The translations under genes and the position numbers were made by a program. This document shows positions 43,353 to 52,386 of a DNA stretch of 64,000 bases, in pieces; the first letter of the stretch is position 1, and each line of letters begins with the position of its first letter. Source of the stretch: Streptomyces cyanogenus (GTDB lineage Bacteria > Actinomycetota > Actinomycetes > Streptomycetales > Streptomycetaceae); NCBI RefSeq assembly GCF_017526105.1, contig NZ_CP071839.1, forward strand, positions 310,001 through 374,000, given 5' to 3'. The notes under the pieces are model-generated. The model did no database searches and was not told where the DNA came from. It saw only the letters and a program-made list of their open reading frames with translations.

Positions 43353-44123
43353 ATGACCAGGACCACGGATACGACCCATGTGTCGACGGACGAATTGATC
43401 ACGCTGCTCGACGCAGCCGAGCGACTGCCGGGCGCCGGGGAACTCAGGGTGCGTAGCTACGGCCTGCTCGGTGCAGAGCCCGGAACGTCTGTGGTGGACG
43501 TCGGGTGCGGAGCCGGGCGCGCTGTGGCGGAGCTCGCCGAGCGGGGCGTCAAGGCAGCCGGGGTGGACACGGACGCGCGGATGATCAACGTCGCTCGCAG
43601 GAGGTGGCCGGAAGCGGACTTCCGGGTGGCCGGAGCGTACGAGTTGCCGCTGGCGGACGCCTCCATGGCCGGCTATCGGGCCGACAAGGTGTTCCACGAA
43701 CTGGCGGAGCCGGAGAGGGCGTTGGCGGAGGCCCGCCGGGTCCTCGCGCCCGGTGGGCGGATCGTGCTGATCGGACAGGACTGGGACACCTTCGTCATTG
43801 AGTCCGCAGACCCGGCACTGACCAGGACGATCGTGCACGTCCGCGCCGACCTGGTCGCAGGCCCCCGCGTCGCTCGCCGGTACCGCAATCTGCTACTGGA
43901 TGCCGGATTCGAGGAGGTGACGGTTGAGGTGCACACCGGTGTGTTCACCGGCTCGGAGATGCTGCCGTTGCTGGCCGGACTGGCCGAACGTGCCTGCTCC
44001 ACCGGCGCCGTCACGCGCCGGCAGGCGGATGGCTGGATCGCCGAACAGCGAGGACGGGCCGATGCAGACCGGCTCTTCCTGGCACTGCCAATGTTCGTGG
44101 CTGCGGCCACCGCACCGTCCTGA
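43353..44123 (+). CDS. Class I SAM-dependent methyltransferase
   Basis: A 256-residue methyltransferase. Motif I is VVDVGCGAGRAVAELAERG, the acidic residue after strand 2 is in GVDTDARMINVA, motif II/III is FRVAGAYELPLADASMAG, then RRVLAPGGRIVLIGQDWDT. This is the UbiE/Methyltransf_11 type acting on small molecules. The start at 43353 has no clear ribosome site and may be leaderless. Pairing with a MerR regulator suggests substrate-inducible detoxification or modification; the substrate is unknown. Confidence 0.85.
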   Translation: MTRTTDTTHVSTDELITLLDAAERLPGAGELRVRSYGLLGAEPGTSVVDVGCGAGRAVAELAERGVKAAGVDTDARMINVARRRWPEADFRVAGAYELPLADASMAGYRADKVFHELAEPERALAEARRVLAPGGRIVLIGQDWDTFVIESADPALTRTIVHVRADLVAGPRVARRYRNLLLDAGFEEVTVEVHTGVFTGSEMLPLLAGLAERACSTGAVTRRQADGWIAEQRGRADADRLFLALPMFVAAATAPS

Positions 44124-44222
44124 AAGGGCGGTTCGTAACTTTTTGAGCAGTTATGTCGCCGTGTCTGTCTGCGTCGAGGACGGAGTATTGTTCGAGACCG
44201 TCGTGGTCGAGAACTCCCCGGA

Positions 44223-44777
44223 ATGGCAGACGACATGGTGAGGGTCGAAGAGTTGGAGGCCGCGCTGCCTTCGATGACACAGTGGCGTGTGCCAGGCGGA
44301 CGAAGCATGGACTGGGCCGCCCTCGAGGCGGGCCTCGGGACGTCGCTGCCCTCGGACTTCCGCTCTCTGGCAGAGGCGTACCCGACACTTGTCATCGACG
44401 ATTTCCTCATGGTGTCCCTTCCGACGCCCGGCGCCGAGGCGCCATGGGCGTCCGCGTCCAGGGACGACGAGATCCTTCAGGATCTGTACGAGATGGGCGA
44501 CACCGGGGACTACGTTCCCTACCCGCAGCCAGGAGGCCTGATCTCCTGGGCGTCGTCCAATTCTGGGGACACCTTCTACTGGAAGACGAGCCCTGCGGAT
44601 CCGGACGCATGGCCGGTGGTCGTCCGCACGGACAACGCCGACTGGATCGAGTTCCCAGTCGGTGCCGTCGAGTTCCTGGCCGGCGTGTACGGGCGCACCA
44701 TCGACGTGCCGGGCATGCCCAGGAACTTCCCCAGCGACGACCCGAAGGTGCTGGGCCTGAGCGACCGCATCGACTGA
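44223..44777 (+). CDS. SMI1/KNR4-family (immunity-type) protein
   Basis: A 184-residue acidic protein. The hallmark start MDWAALEAGLGTSLPSDFRS is followed by LAEAYPTLVIDDFLMV, a central PGGLISWASSNSGDTFYW and VVRTDNADWIEFPVGAVEFL. This is the SMI1/KNR4/SUKH fold, known mainly as immunity proteins for contact-dependent and polymorphic toxins. No cognate toxin is adjacent; the nearest toxin trace is the RHS remnant at 57.8-58.2 kb. An in-frame ATG at 44235 is an alternative start. Confidence 0.8.
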   Translation: MADDMVRVEELEAALPSMTQWRVPGGRSMDWAALEAGLGTSLPSDFRSLAEAYPTLVIDDFLMVSLPTPGAEAPWASASRDDEILQDLYEMGDTGDYVPYPQPGGLISWASSNSGDTFYWKTSPADPDAWPVVVRTDNADWIEFPVGAVEFLAGVYGRTIDVPGMPRNFPSDDPKVLGLSDRID

Positions 44778-44785
44778 TCGGCAAC

Positions 44786-45079
44786 TCAGAGGGTGCCATG
44801 TGCCTGTGCTGCCCTTTCGCTTGAGGCGGGCGGCCTGGCCGCGGGTTCGCTGGGCGGCCATGGCCGCGGCTGGGTGAACAAGCCCTGCTCGGTCTCGACC
44901 CGGATTCCGCATACGACCAGCCGCTTGAGCTTCAGGCGGACGCTGTTGATGTTGTTGGGCACGATCTCCACGTCCATCGCCCCGCCCTCGCCGCCCTCCG
45001 GCAGCAGCTCGGCCAGCAGCCCGCCGAACACGGCCGCCGCCTCGGCTGTCTTCCGCCAGTTCAAAGGGATGCCTGACAA
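44786..45079 (-). pseudogene. C-terminal winged-helix-like fragment
   Basis: LNWRKTAEAAAVFGGLLAEL, then NNINSVRLKLKRLVVCGIRV, then ETEQGLFTQPRP. The last motif is a common C-terminal end of Streptomyces transposon-associated helix-turn-helix proteins, in my recollection. The frame has no credible start, so I treat it as a fragment. Confidence 0.4.
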
Positions 45080-45123
45080 CCTGCACGTCCTCAGGGGCTT
45101 CGTCTGCTGCGTGCGGGCAGACC

Positions 45124-45370
45124 GTGCCGGATGAGGTCGCCGGCCGGCTCGTGAAGCCGTACCGCGGGGCGGCGAGCCACGCCTTGGTGCGCGGGGCGCT
45201 CGAAGCCGGCGAGGACCTGCCGGTCGATGCGGCGGGGCCGGACTCCAGGAGCATGGTGCACCTGGCCGCCGTGATCGGATTCGGGGCCCAGGAGGTCGGG
45301 GCGGACGCGCCGGCCGAGGCGGTCACCGGGGCCGGCATGCTCGGGCTCGCGGATGTGACAGCCGCTGTGG
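45124..45370 (+). other. Possible relict coding segment
   Basis: A plus-strand frame reads VAGRLVKPYRGAASHALVRG, then PDSRSMVHLAAVIGFGAQEV. It has coding-like composition but no start signal or known motif, and it runs into the end of the efflux-pump gene. Confidence 0.25.
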
Positions 45371-45379
45371 GAGTCAGCC

Positions 45380-46849
45380 TTACTCCTCCCCTGACTCGTA
45401 GGCGGCAGGGGCCGGTCGGGTACGGCGAGCCGTCATCGCACCGGCGGCCGCCGCGGTGGCGGCCAGGAGCACGGCGGCCGCTGCGAGGGCGTGTTCGGCC
45501 GCGGTGCGGGGGCCGCCGGTCGTGCCGAGGTAGACCCCGCCGATGAGGGCGACACCAAGGGTTCCGCCGAGTTGCTGGACGGCGTTGAGCAACCCCGCAG
45601 CGGAGCCGGTCTCCTGCGGTCCGACGGCCTCCAGCGCGGAGGTGAAGAACGGCGGCGTGAACAGCCCGCTGCCCAGCCCCGCCAGCGCGAGGGCGAGCGG
45701 GAGTGCCGTCGGGTAGGCGTCGGGGGCGGCGGCGCGGTAGGCGAACGCGGCAGCGGCCAGTGCGCCGGCCAGGGTGACGATGCCGGCGTGCATGACGCGG
45801 CTGCCGTACCGGGGGACGAGGTGGCTTCCGGCCGCCCAGGAGGCGACGGCCAGTCCTGTGGACCAGGGCAGGAGGGTGAGCCCCGCAGTGAGCGGCCCGT
45901 CGTGAAGGCCGAGTTCGACGTGGAGGACGACGGTGATCATGACGCCGTTCATCACGGCGAAGAACAGCGTGGATGTGGCCAGTGCGGCGGGGAAGGAGCG
46001 ACCGCGCAGCAGGGCGGGTTCGATCAGCGGGGCTTTGCCGCGACGGGCGGTGCGGCGCTGCTGGGCGACGAACACCGTCAGGACGGCGGCGCCGGCCGCG
46101 GCGGTCGCCCACGCGGCGGGCCCGGGGCGGCCGGTGGCGAGCGGGCACACCAGCAGGGCGGTGCCGAGCATGGCCAGTGCGGTGCCGGCGGGGTCCAGGC
46201 CGGGGCGGACAGGGGCGCGGTCCTCGCGCAGACAGGGTGCGGCCGCCAGGACGGCCGCGGCGAGGGGAAGGTTGACAAGGAAGACGGCGCGCCAGGAGGC
46301 GCCGAGCAGGTCGGCGTGGGTGAGGACACCGCCGAGTGCCGGTCCGGCGACGGCGGAGAGCCCCATGACGGGACCGATCATGCCGAGGGCCTTGGACAGT
46401 TCGGGGCCTGTGAACATGGCGCGGATCAGCCCGAACGTCTGCGGGATGATCGCGGCCGCGGCGACGCCTTGCACAGCGCGCAGGGTGATGAGGACGACGG
46501 CGGTGGGAGCGAGCGCGCACGCCAGTGAGGTCAAGGCGAACGCGATGATCCCGGCGCGGAAGACGCGCCTGCGGCCGTGAATGTCGCCGAGGCGGCCGCC
46601 GGTGAGCAGGCCGAGGGCAAAGGCAAGGGTGTAGGAGGCGCTGAACCACGGGATGGTGGCGTCCGTTCCGCCAAGGTCGGTGTGGATGACAGGGGCGGCG
46701 ACCTGGACGATCGTGGCGTCGAGCAGGTTCATGGCCTCGGCGGCAAGGAGCGCGGCGAGCGCGATCCAACGCCATCGGTACGGAGCGCCGGCGAAGGCGG
46801 TGCGCGGTGTGGCGGGCGTGGTGGCGGGTTCACCAGTGGTGCGGGACAT
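45380..46849 (-). CDS. MFS drug-efflux transporter (DHA2, 14 helices)
   Basis: A 489-residue membrane protein. The ATG at 46849 follows GGGGAGAA. Helix 1 contains LLDATIVQVAAPVIHTDLGG (DHA2 motif D1), motif A is GGRLGDIHGRRRVF, and motif C is in ALGMIGPVMGLSAVAGPALG, then GVLTHADL-SWRAVFLVNLPL. There are fourteen predicted helices. It would export drugs or metabolites with proton antiport. It is divergent from an Lrp/AsnC regulator, which probably controls it. Confidence 0.9.
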   Translation of the reverse strand: MSRTTGEPATTPATPRTAFAGAPYRWRWIALAALLAAEAMNLLDATIVQVAAPVIHTDLGGTDATIPWFSASYTLAFALGLLTGGRLGDIHGRRRVFRAGIIAFALTSLACALAPTAVVLITLRAVQGVAAAAIIPQTFGLIRAMFTGPELSKALGMIGPVMGLSAVAGPALGGVLTHADLLGASWRAVFLVNLPLAAAVLAAAPCLREDRAPVRPGLDPAGTALAMLGTALLVCPLATGRPGPAAWATAAAGAAVLTVFVAQQRRTARRGKAPLIEPALLRGRSFPAALATSTLFFAVMNGVMITVVLHVELGLHDGPLTAGLTLLPWSTGLAVASWAAGSHLVPRYGSRVMHAGIVTLAGALAAAAFAYRAAAPDAYPTALPLALALAGLGSGLFTPPFFTSALEAVGPQETGSAAGLLNAVQQLGGTLGVALIGGVYLGTTGGPRTAAEHALAAAAVLLAATAAAAGAMTARRTRPAPAAYESGEE

Positions 46850-46976
46850 GCGTTCTCCCCCAGAGATACGGATGGCGGCAGACCGGTGACCACCGTGCCC
46901 ACCCACCCGCACGAACTTCCATTTCGTGTCAGTCGATCGGCGATTACTTCCGTTCGGATCGGCTAGTTTGCTCGAT

Positions 46977-47972
46977 ATGCTCGTGCTGGATGATGTGGAC
47001 CGGGGCTTGATCCATGCCCTGCAGGTGGACGCGCGGGCGCCGTTCACGCTCGTTGCCGAGGTACTCGGCTGCTCGACGCAGACCGTCGTCCGCCGCTACC
47101 GACGCCTGTACGCACAGGCCGGGCTGCGAGTGGTAACGCTGCCGACGCCGCGCAGCGCCGGCGTACACCAGTGGTTCGTGCGGCTGACGGCTGCGTCACG
47201 AAGCGCGCAGGACATCGCCATGGCACTCGCGCGCCGACCGGACACCTCGTGGGTACGGCTGACGTCCGGCGGCACGGAGATCGTGGCGATCATCCACACA
47301 CCGCCGTCCGGTCCGGACGCCCACGCGCTGTTGCTGCGCGACATACCACGCACTGCTGGCATCACCTCCGTCTCCGCGCACTACCTGCTGCACACCTACC
47401 TAGGCGGGCCGACCGCGTGGCGGGGGCGAGTGAACGTCCTGGACGAGGACCAGCAGGCCCGGCTGCGCGCCGAACGGGACGCAGCCGGCGGTCCAGGGCC
47501 CACGGCGGTGCCCAAGGAAGAGCCGTACCTGTTGACCGACGCGGACCGGGTGTTGCTGGGCGCGCTACGCGAAGACGCGCGGGTGAGTTACGCGGATCTG
47601 GCGGCGGCCACCGGCACAACGGCGTCGACAGTAGCCCGCAGGCTTGCCCAACTGCGGGCGCACGGCGCGTTGTTCTTCGACGTGGACATGGATCCGGCAC
47701 TGGTGGGCGTCACGGTGTCCGCGCTGTTGTGGATGCAGATCTCGCCGGCGCACCTGGACGCGGTGGCGACCGCGTTGACGGGCCACGAGGAACTGGCGGT
47801 GGTCGCGGCGACGACCGGGCCGACGAACCTGGTCGCCCACGCGCTGTGTCGGGACGCGGAGGCGCTCCACACGTACCTGACACAGCGCCTGGCACGCGAG
47901 GCGGTCACACACATCGAAACGGCCCCGGTGCTGCGCACGTACAAGACAGCGGCGACACTGCGGGCGCTCTGA
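46977..47972 (+). CDS. Lrp/AsnC-family regulator with two tandem modules
   Basis: A 331-residue protein made of two Lrp-like units. The first helix-turn-helix (LDDVDRGLIHALQVDARAPF, EVLGCSTQTVVRRYRRL) is followed by an AsnC-type ligand domain. A second set follows from about residue 185: LTDADRVLLGALREDARVSY, LAAATGTTASTVARRLAQL. The double-length form is characteristic of actinobacteria. The ATG at 46977 fixes the conserved start, and the 127-base gap to the divergent pump gene holds both promoters. The effector may be an amino acid or the pump's substrate. Confidence 0.88.
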   Translation: MLVLDDVDRGLIHALQVDARAPFTLVAEVLGCSTQTVVRRYRRLYAQAGLRVVTLPTPRSAGVHQWFVRLTAASRSAQDIAMALARRPDTSWVRLTSGGTEIVAIIHTPPSGPDAHALLLRDIPRTAGITSVSAHYLLHTYLGGPTAWRGRVNVLDEDQQARLRAERDAAGGPGPTAVPKEEPYLLTDADRVLLGALREDARVSYADLAAATGTTASTVARRLAQLRAHGALFFDVDMDPALVGVTVSALLWMQISPAHLDAVATALTGHEELAVVAATTGPTNLVAHALCRDAEALHTYLTQRLAREAVTHIETAPVLRTYKTAATLRAL

Positions 47973-48482
47973 CCCCCGGCCCCGGCCCCGATGGTCGCCC
48001 ACATGGTCGACGACACCACGCCACGTCACGTCACTACGAGCCCTCGCAACTGAGCCATACCTCTCTCGATGCGAGGTCGCCTGTTTCCGAGCAGAGCTGA
48101 ACCTGCCGAGACACCCGAACCACCGAGGCTGCGTGCCGCGTCCAGCAGGGCCGACAGGGCGGTGGTGAACGCCGCGTCGCCGCCCACCGCCGGGGCGGAG
48201 CCGGCCGGCAACTGTGCCTTCATCCGGGCCGGCTCGATCTCCACGTCCTGCCCCACGCCCATGCGCTCGAGTGACGGGCTCGGTGATACGGGTCGGCCGG
48301 CCGCGAGCACCTGCTGAGTGTGCTGTAGGCGATCTCTGCCGTAAGCGTGACAACCCGACCCCCGGCTACCCCGCCCGGGCCAGTCGGCACAACCCGTCGG
48401 CTGACATGCTGAGAATCCTGACACGAGCGGTCACCGGACAGTGTGACTGAGCGCCGAAGCGGCCTACGGCATCGCGACCCGG
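47973..48482. other. No confident gene
   Basis: A minus-strand frame (48026-48424) includes DVEIEPARMKAQLPAGSAPA, then ALSALLDAARSLGG, and could be a small relic, but it lacks a ribosome site. Otherwise nothing recognisable is present. Confidence 0.35.
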
Positions 48483-48738
48483 TCAACCAAGGGCCTGGTC
48501 GGCCGTCGCGAAGCGGTGCTCCGTCGGCCTCAGCACGTCGTAGAGCTCGCCGAAGTACTCCGTTTTCGCCATTCTGGTGAGCACCGCCAGCAGGAAGGCG
48601 AGGCACCCCATGTCGTGGTGCTCCCACAGTGGGCCGCGCCCCTCGTTATAGAGCACGGTCCAGTCGTCGGGGTGCTGACGGGGCCGCGCCAGCCAGTACA
48701 GGAACGCTGCCGTGCCCTCCTTGGCTGTGTCGCTTCAT
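48483..48738 (-). pseudogene. SMI1/KNR4-family gene, C-terminal part, cut by IS21 element
   Basis: KEGTAAFLYWLARPRQHPDD, WTVLYNEGRGPLWEHHDMGC, then LAFLLAVLTRMAKTEYFGEL, ending with a stop at 48483. This is the C-terminal half of a Streptomyces SMI1/KNR4 protein. Its N-terminal half lies in the same orientation at 52051-52386, on the other side of the insertion element. Confidence 0.75.
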
Positions 48739-48740
48739 TG

Positions 48741-48774
48741 GGGAGTCATTTGGAGGTGCTTCCGGGAGTCACCT
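48741..48774 (+). repeat. Left terminal inverted repeat of the IS21-family element
   Basis: Matches the reverse complement of 52015-52048 at 30 of 34 bases. Confidence 0.85.
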
Positions 48775-48903
48775 CGCGTGGTTCAGCAAGATCAATGTCA
48801 GTGAGTTTTGATGTCACTGGCCCGCCCCGGCGGGGAAGGGGATGCGTGTTCGTCGCCAGCGAAGGTGGTCATGGGCGACGGCGGTTCCTGCCATGGTGTG
48901 CCG

Positions 48904-49431
48904 ATGAATACAACACCGGATGGACGGCCTATCCCACCCGCGCATGCTGACGAGCGCGCCATGCTGGAGGCATGGCTGGACTTTCACCGTGCAACGCTTG
49001 CCCTGAAGTGTTCGGGCCTCAAGGATGATCAATTACGGCTTGCTGCAGTGTCATCCTCGTCGATGACGCTGCTCGGTCTCGTTCAGCACGTGGCTGAGGT
49101 GGAACGCAACTGGTTCCAGCGTGTATTCGCAGGTCAGGATGTGCCGCCGGTCTTCGGGGAGAGCAACGTCGACGGCTATGCGCTCCGGCCGGACCGGGGG
49201 CTCGATGAGGCGACGGCTGCCTGGCAGGCCGAGGTCGCCCGAGGCCGTGAGTTGATCGCGGACGCGTCGCTGGACGATTCCGGTCGCCTGTCCGAAAAGG
49301 AAGCGGGTTTCGTCGGCGATGAGGGGGTCTCCCTGCGCTGGATCATGGTGCACATGATCGAGGAATACGCACGTCACAACGGCCATGCTGATCTCATTCG
49401 CGAGCGGATCGACGGAGTCACCGGCGCATGA
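48904..49431 (+). CDS. DinB-family (DUF664) protein inside the IS21 element
   Basis: A 175-residue four-helix-bundle protein of the DinB/DUF664 group: [40 protein letters not shown] (first metal His) and [20 protein letters not shown] (His and H-N-G-H). The three histidines would bind a divalent metal. Many actinobacterial members are mycothiol-dependent or of unknown function. Codon 44 is TTA, a rare codon in this genome type. There is no strong ribosome site. A perfect hairpin follows the stop, so it is a self-contained cargo unit between the left IS end and istB. Confidence 0.8.
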   Translation: MNTTPDGRPIPPAHADERAMLEAWLDFHRATLALKCSGLKDDQLRLAAVSSSSMTLLGLVQHVAEVERNWFQRVFAGQDVPPVFGESNVDGYALRPDRGLDEATAAWQAEVARGRELIADASLDDSGRLSEKEAGFVGDEGVSLRWIMVHMIEEYARHNGHADLIRERIDGVTGA

Positions 49432-49434
49432 GAC

Positions 49435-49467
49435 GTGCTTGCGCGGTCCCAAGTACCGCGCAAGCAC
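49435..49467. terminator. Strong bidirectional hairpin between the DinB gene and istB
   Basis: A perfect 13-base stem (GTGCTTGCGCGGT with ACCGCGCAAGCAC) with a seven-base loop, between convergent genes. Confidence 0.8.
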
Positions 49468-49480
49468 CCGGCTCCGGCTC

Positions 49481-50269
49481 TCAGCCGACGGCGGTCTGTT
49501 CGGCCAGGGCCTTGGTGTGGGCGAGGCGGTAGGACTCGGTGCCGGTCTGGATGATGGCACCGTTGAAGGTAAGCCGGTCGACGATCGCCGCGCAGAGCCG
49601 CGGGTCGGTGAACGTCTTCGTCCACCCGGAAAACGACTCGTTGGAGGCGATGGCGACGCTGTTCTTCTCCTCGCGTTCGGTCAGCACCTGGAACAGCAAC
49701 TCGGCGCCCCGGCGGTCGAGTTCCATGTAGCCGAGTTCATCGATGCATAAAAGATCGACACGGCCGTAGCGGGCGATCGTCTTGGACAGCTGCTTCTCGT
49801 CGGCGGCCTCGACCAGCTCGTTGACGAGTTTGGTGGCCCAATACGTAGCGGACGCGGAAGCCCTGCATGGCGGCCTCGGTGCCCAGGGCTATCAGCAGGT
49901 GGGGCTTGCCGGTCCGGAGTCGCCGATCAAGCAGAGGGGTTCGCTCTTCTTGACCCACTCGCAGGTCGCGAGTGTGTTGACGGTGGCGGGGTCGACGTTG
50001 GGATTGGCGTCGAAGTCGAAGGGACGCAGGCTCTTCTCGCGGGGGAAGGCCGCGGCCCTGATGCGGCGTTCGGACCTGCGTCGGGCCCGGTCGTCGCACT
50101 CGGCCATCAGCAGCTCGGCCAGGAAAGCCCGATACGACATCTGGTCGCGGGCCGCCCCGTCGGCCTGGTCCTTGAACTGCTGGCGGATGGTGGGCAGCCG
50201 CAGCATGCGGCATGCCTGGTCGATGGAGGCGGTGGCGGCTTCCTCGGTGAGTCCGCGTTTGCGCGTCAT
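49481..50269 (-). pseudogene. istB: istB, IS21 helper ATPase, with frameshifts
   Basis: Three frames carry the parts in order: AATASIDQACRMLRLPTIRQ and SYRAFLAELLMAECDDRARR; then LCLIGDSG, where one base is lost inside Walker A (GDSGTGKSHL expected) at about 49912; then a second shift near 49840 before TKLVNELVEAADEKQLSKTI; then DLLCIDELGYMELDRRGAEL (Walker B) and SFSGWTKTFTDPRLCAAIVD. The start ATG overlaps the istA stop as in normal IS21 elements. Without the ATPase the element should not transpose unless complemented. Confidence 0.85.
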
Positions 50270-51954
50270 GATCCTTCTTTCGTGTCGGCCGTGCGGCCGG
50301 GCCGTTGCAGGAGCTGGTCGTAGTGGGCCACCGAAGGAAGCGGCCGGTTGTCGGGCGGCAGATGGGACAGCCGCCAGTCGGCGAGGAAGGTCACCGACGC
50401 GGTGGGCCCCTCGTCCTCCGTCCCCGCCGGTTCTGCTCGGGGGCGGGGTTGCAGGGCCGGGTCCCCGTCCGATTCGGCGAGCTTGCGGGCCTCCAGCGCG
50501 ACCGCGTCCGCGGTCAGAGCACCCGCCCGATAGGCGGCGGCCAGCCCGGCCACAACCTGCTCGTGGTCCCTGTGGCGGCCCAGCAGCAGCACCTCGATCA
50601 GGGCCCGGGTGCCGGCCGCATCACCGTGGGCGGCTTTCGCCGCTGCCCACCACTTGTCGTGGACAGGGGTGAACCGGCCCGCAGAGCGGGCCTGCTCCAG
50701 CGCCGTTGACCCGGGGAAAGCGCCCGGCTTGCGCAGCAAAGCTTCCAGGTAGTGGTCCAGGACCAGGCGAGAGTCGTTGCGGCCGCCGAGGCGCTCGTGC
50801 CGGGTGACCACGGTGCGGCCGTCGTAGACGATCAGTTCGTTGGCGTGCAGCAGAACCCGCAGCTGGCGGCCGATGAAACGGACCGGCACCGAGTAGGCGT
50901 TGCCGCGGACGCTGATCTGGCTGAACCGGTCGACTCTGGGGGTGAACCAGCGGCCCGTCTCGAACGGCTCGGTCGGCAGCGACTTGAGCAGTTGCTGTTC
51001 ACCTGAGAAGTAGTCACCGACGGTGCGGGTGCGGCCCCGCAGCCGCCGTGCCTCGTCGTCCTGATCCCACTGGTCGACCATCGCGTTGAGCTCGGTGAGC
51101 GAAGCGACCTCGGGAACGGGCACGAAGTGGTTGCGGCGGTAGTAGCCGATCTGCCCCTCGACCCCACCCTTCTCGTGGGCGCCCTCGATGCCGGGCCGGC
51201 AGTAGAACGCCTCGACGCCCCAGTGCGAACGGAACGCGGTCCAGCGGTCCGCCTCCACCCGGCCCCGGTAAAAACCCAGCACCCGCTCGACCGCGGCCCG
51301 CAGGTTGTCGTAGCGGATGTGTCGACGCGGGACGCCGCCCATGACCCGAAACGCGTGCACCTGTCCTTCGAAGAAGGCTTCCTGACCTGCAGTGGCGAAC
51401 ACCCGGTGCACCGCCTTGCCTGAGTACGAAAGGCGCAGCGAGAACAGGTAGAGCCGCGTCATCTCACCGGCGAGGATCACGCTGACTTCGCCGAAGTCGA
51501 CCTCCGCCTCGGCCCCCGGCAGGTGCGTCTGGGGCACGAACATGGCCTGCGGACCGATCCCCGCGTCCCGCCTGATCTGCGGACGACGGTCCTTCACATA
51601 GGTGCGGACCATCGGATACGAGATCTCCTGGGCGCCGTGCTCATCGACCAGCCGGTCGAAGATCCTCTGAGCGGTGTGCCGCTGCTTGGCCGGCGCGTCC
51701 AGATCCGCCCGCAGGATCCCGTCGATCAGCGGCTTATAGGGATCGAGCCGTGACTCCCGGCGCCGGTGCTGTCGGCGAGGCTCCGGCCACTTGCCGTCCA
51801 GCGCCCGGCGCACCGTCCGCCACGTGACGTTGTGCTTGCGCTGCAACGGCCGCTGCGACATGCCCCCTTGATGGTCACGGCGGATCGCGGCATACAAATC
51901 AACCTTCGACTGTGACGTCCCCATAAGGCGCCCAGCGGCAGATGCACAATCCAC
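50266..51954 (-). CDS. istA: IstA, IS21-family transposase
   Basis: A 562-residue transposase with no frameshift. The N-terminal helix-turn-helix (VDLYAAIRRDHQGGMSQRPL) is followed by a DDE integrase core: EAEVDFGEVSVILAGEMTRL (Asp), HIRYDNLRAAVERVLGFYRG (Asp) and GAHEKGGVEGQIGYYRRNHF (Glu). The C-terminal beta domain (YSVPVRFIGRQLRVLLHANE) is the usual Mu/IstA-type. A GTG at 51954 or an ATG at 51924 may be the start. It would bind the 34-base ends and needs IstB for target choice. Confidence 0.92.
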   Translation of the reverse strand: MDCASAAGRLMGTSQSKVDLYAAIRRDHQGGMSQRPLQRKHNVTWRTVRRALDGKWPEPRRQHRRRESRLDPYKPLIDGILRADLDAPAKQRHTAQRIFDRLVDEHGAQEISYPMVRTYVKDRRPQIRRDAGIGPQAMFVPQTHLPGAEAEVDFGEVSVILAGEMTRLYLFSLRLSYSGKAVHRVFATAGQEAFFEGQVHAFRVMGGVPRRHIRYDNLRAAVERVLGFYRGRVEADRWTAFRSHWGVEAFYCRPGIEGAHEKGGVEGQIGYYRRNHFVPVPEVASLTELNAMVDQWDQDDEARRLRGRTRTVGDYFSGEQQLLKSLPTEPFETGRWFTPRVDRFSQISVRGNAYSVPVRFIGRQLRVLLHANELIVYDGRTVVTRHERLGGRNDSRLVLDHYLEALLRKPGAFPGSTALEQARSAGRFTPVHDKWWAAAKAAHGDAAGTRALIEVLLLGRHRDHEQVVAGLAAAYRAGALTADAVALEARKLAESDGDPALQPRPRAEPAGTEDEGPTASVTFLADWRLSHLPPDNRPLPSVAHYDQLLQRPGRTADTKEGS

Positions 51955-52014
51955 CGTCCCACCGCAAGCCCCCGGGTGACGTCAAAACAAACCAACATCG
52001 CAAACTCGGTCAGA

Positions 52015-52048
52015 AGGTGACTCCCGGCATCACCTCGAAACGACTCCC
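52015..52048 (-). repeat. Right terminal inverted repeat of the IS21-family element
   Basis: Pairs with 48741-48774 (30 of 34). Confidence 0.85.
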
Positions 52049-52050
52049 GC

Positions 52051-52386
52051 ATTGAGATACAAAGCCACCCTCCTCGAACGCCCACGGCAGGACCCTCGCT
52101 CCCGCCTCCTGCAGGCCGGCCGGCTTGTCCTCGAACTCCCACAGCCGACCAGGATTTCGTGCCGTTCCGTCGTCCGCGTGTGCAGGTTGCAGTCGTCGTA
52201 GGCGGAGTCGGGGACGAGCAGCCAGATCGTCTCGTCAAAGATGCCGTCGCCGTAAGTCTCGACGAGTTGCTTGTAGTCGGCGGGCAGAGCCGTACCGAGG
52301 GCGCGCTCAGCTTGCGGCCAGTCCACTGCGGGTGGCGGATCGGCGGGCGGCGGGCAGAGACGGACGAGCGTGTCAATTGCGATCAC
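52051..52386 (-). pseudogene. SMI1/KNR4-family gene, N-terminal part, cut by IS21 element
   Basis: From a GTG at 52386: AIDTLVRLCPPP, then WPQAERALGTALPADYKQLV, then DGIFDETIWLLVPDSAYDDC, NLHTRTTERHEILVG. After a one-base shift near 52150 the sense continues as LWEFEDKPAGLQEAGARVLP, then WAFEEGGFV at the element border. Together with 48483-48738 this forms one SMI1/KNR4 protein of about 190 residues. The gene had already been damaged, or was damaged later, by the frameshift. Confidence 0.75.

Larger units (their letters stand above)
48739..52050. mobile_element. IS21-family element carrying a DinB-family gene
   Basis: The terminal inverted repeats at 48741-48774 and 52015-52048 match at 30 of 34 positions. 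They contain repeated GGGAGTC and GAGGTG blocks like the multiple transposase-binding sites of IS21 ends. Between them are istA (intact), istB (frameshifted) and an unrelated DinB-family gene with its own terminator. At about 3.3 kb the element is roughly 0.8-1 kb longer than usual IS21 members. No clear target duplication is seen at its borders. It interrupts an SMI1/KNR4 gene. Confidence 0.8.

Noticed and set aside
44151..46775. A very long minus-strand open frame (874 codons)
   Set aside because: It is an Arg/Pro/His-rich shadow of the DHA2 transporter and neighbouring genes, with no domain; high GC keeps stop codons rare.
48736..52054. Target-site duplication of the IS21 element
   Set aside because: Only ATT is shared next to the ends, and the exact end position is uncertain by one or two bases. 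Not enough to claim.
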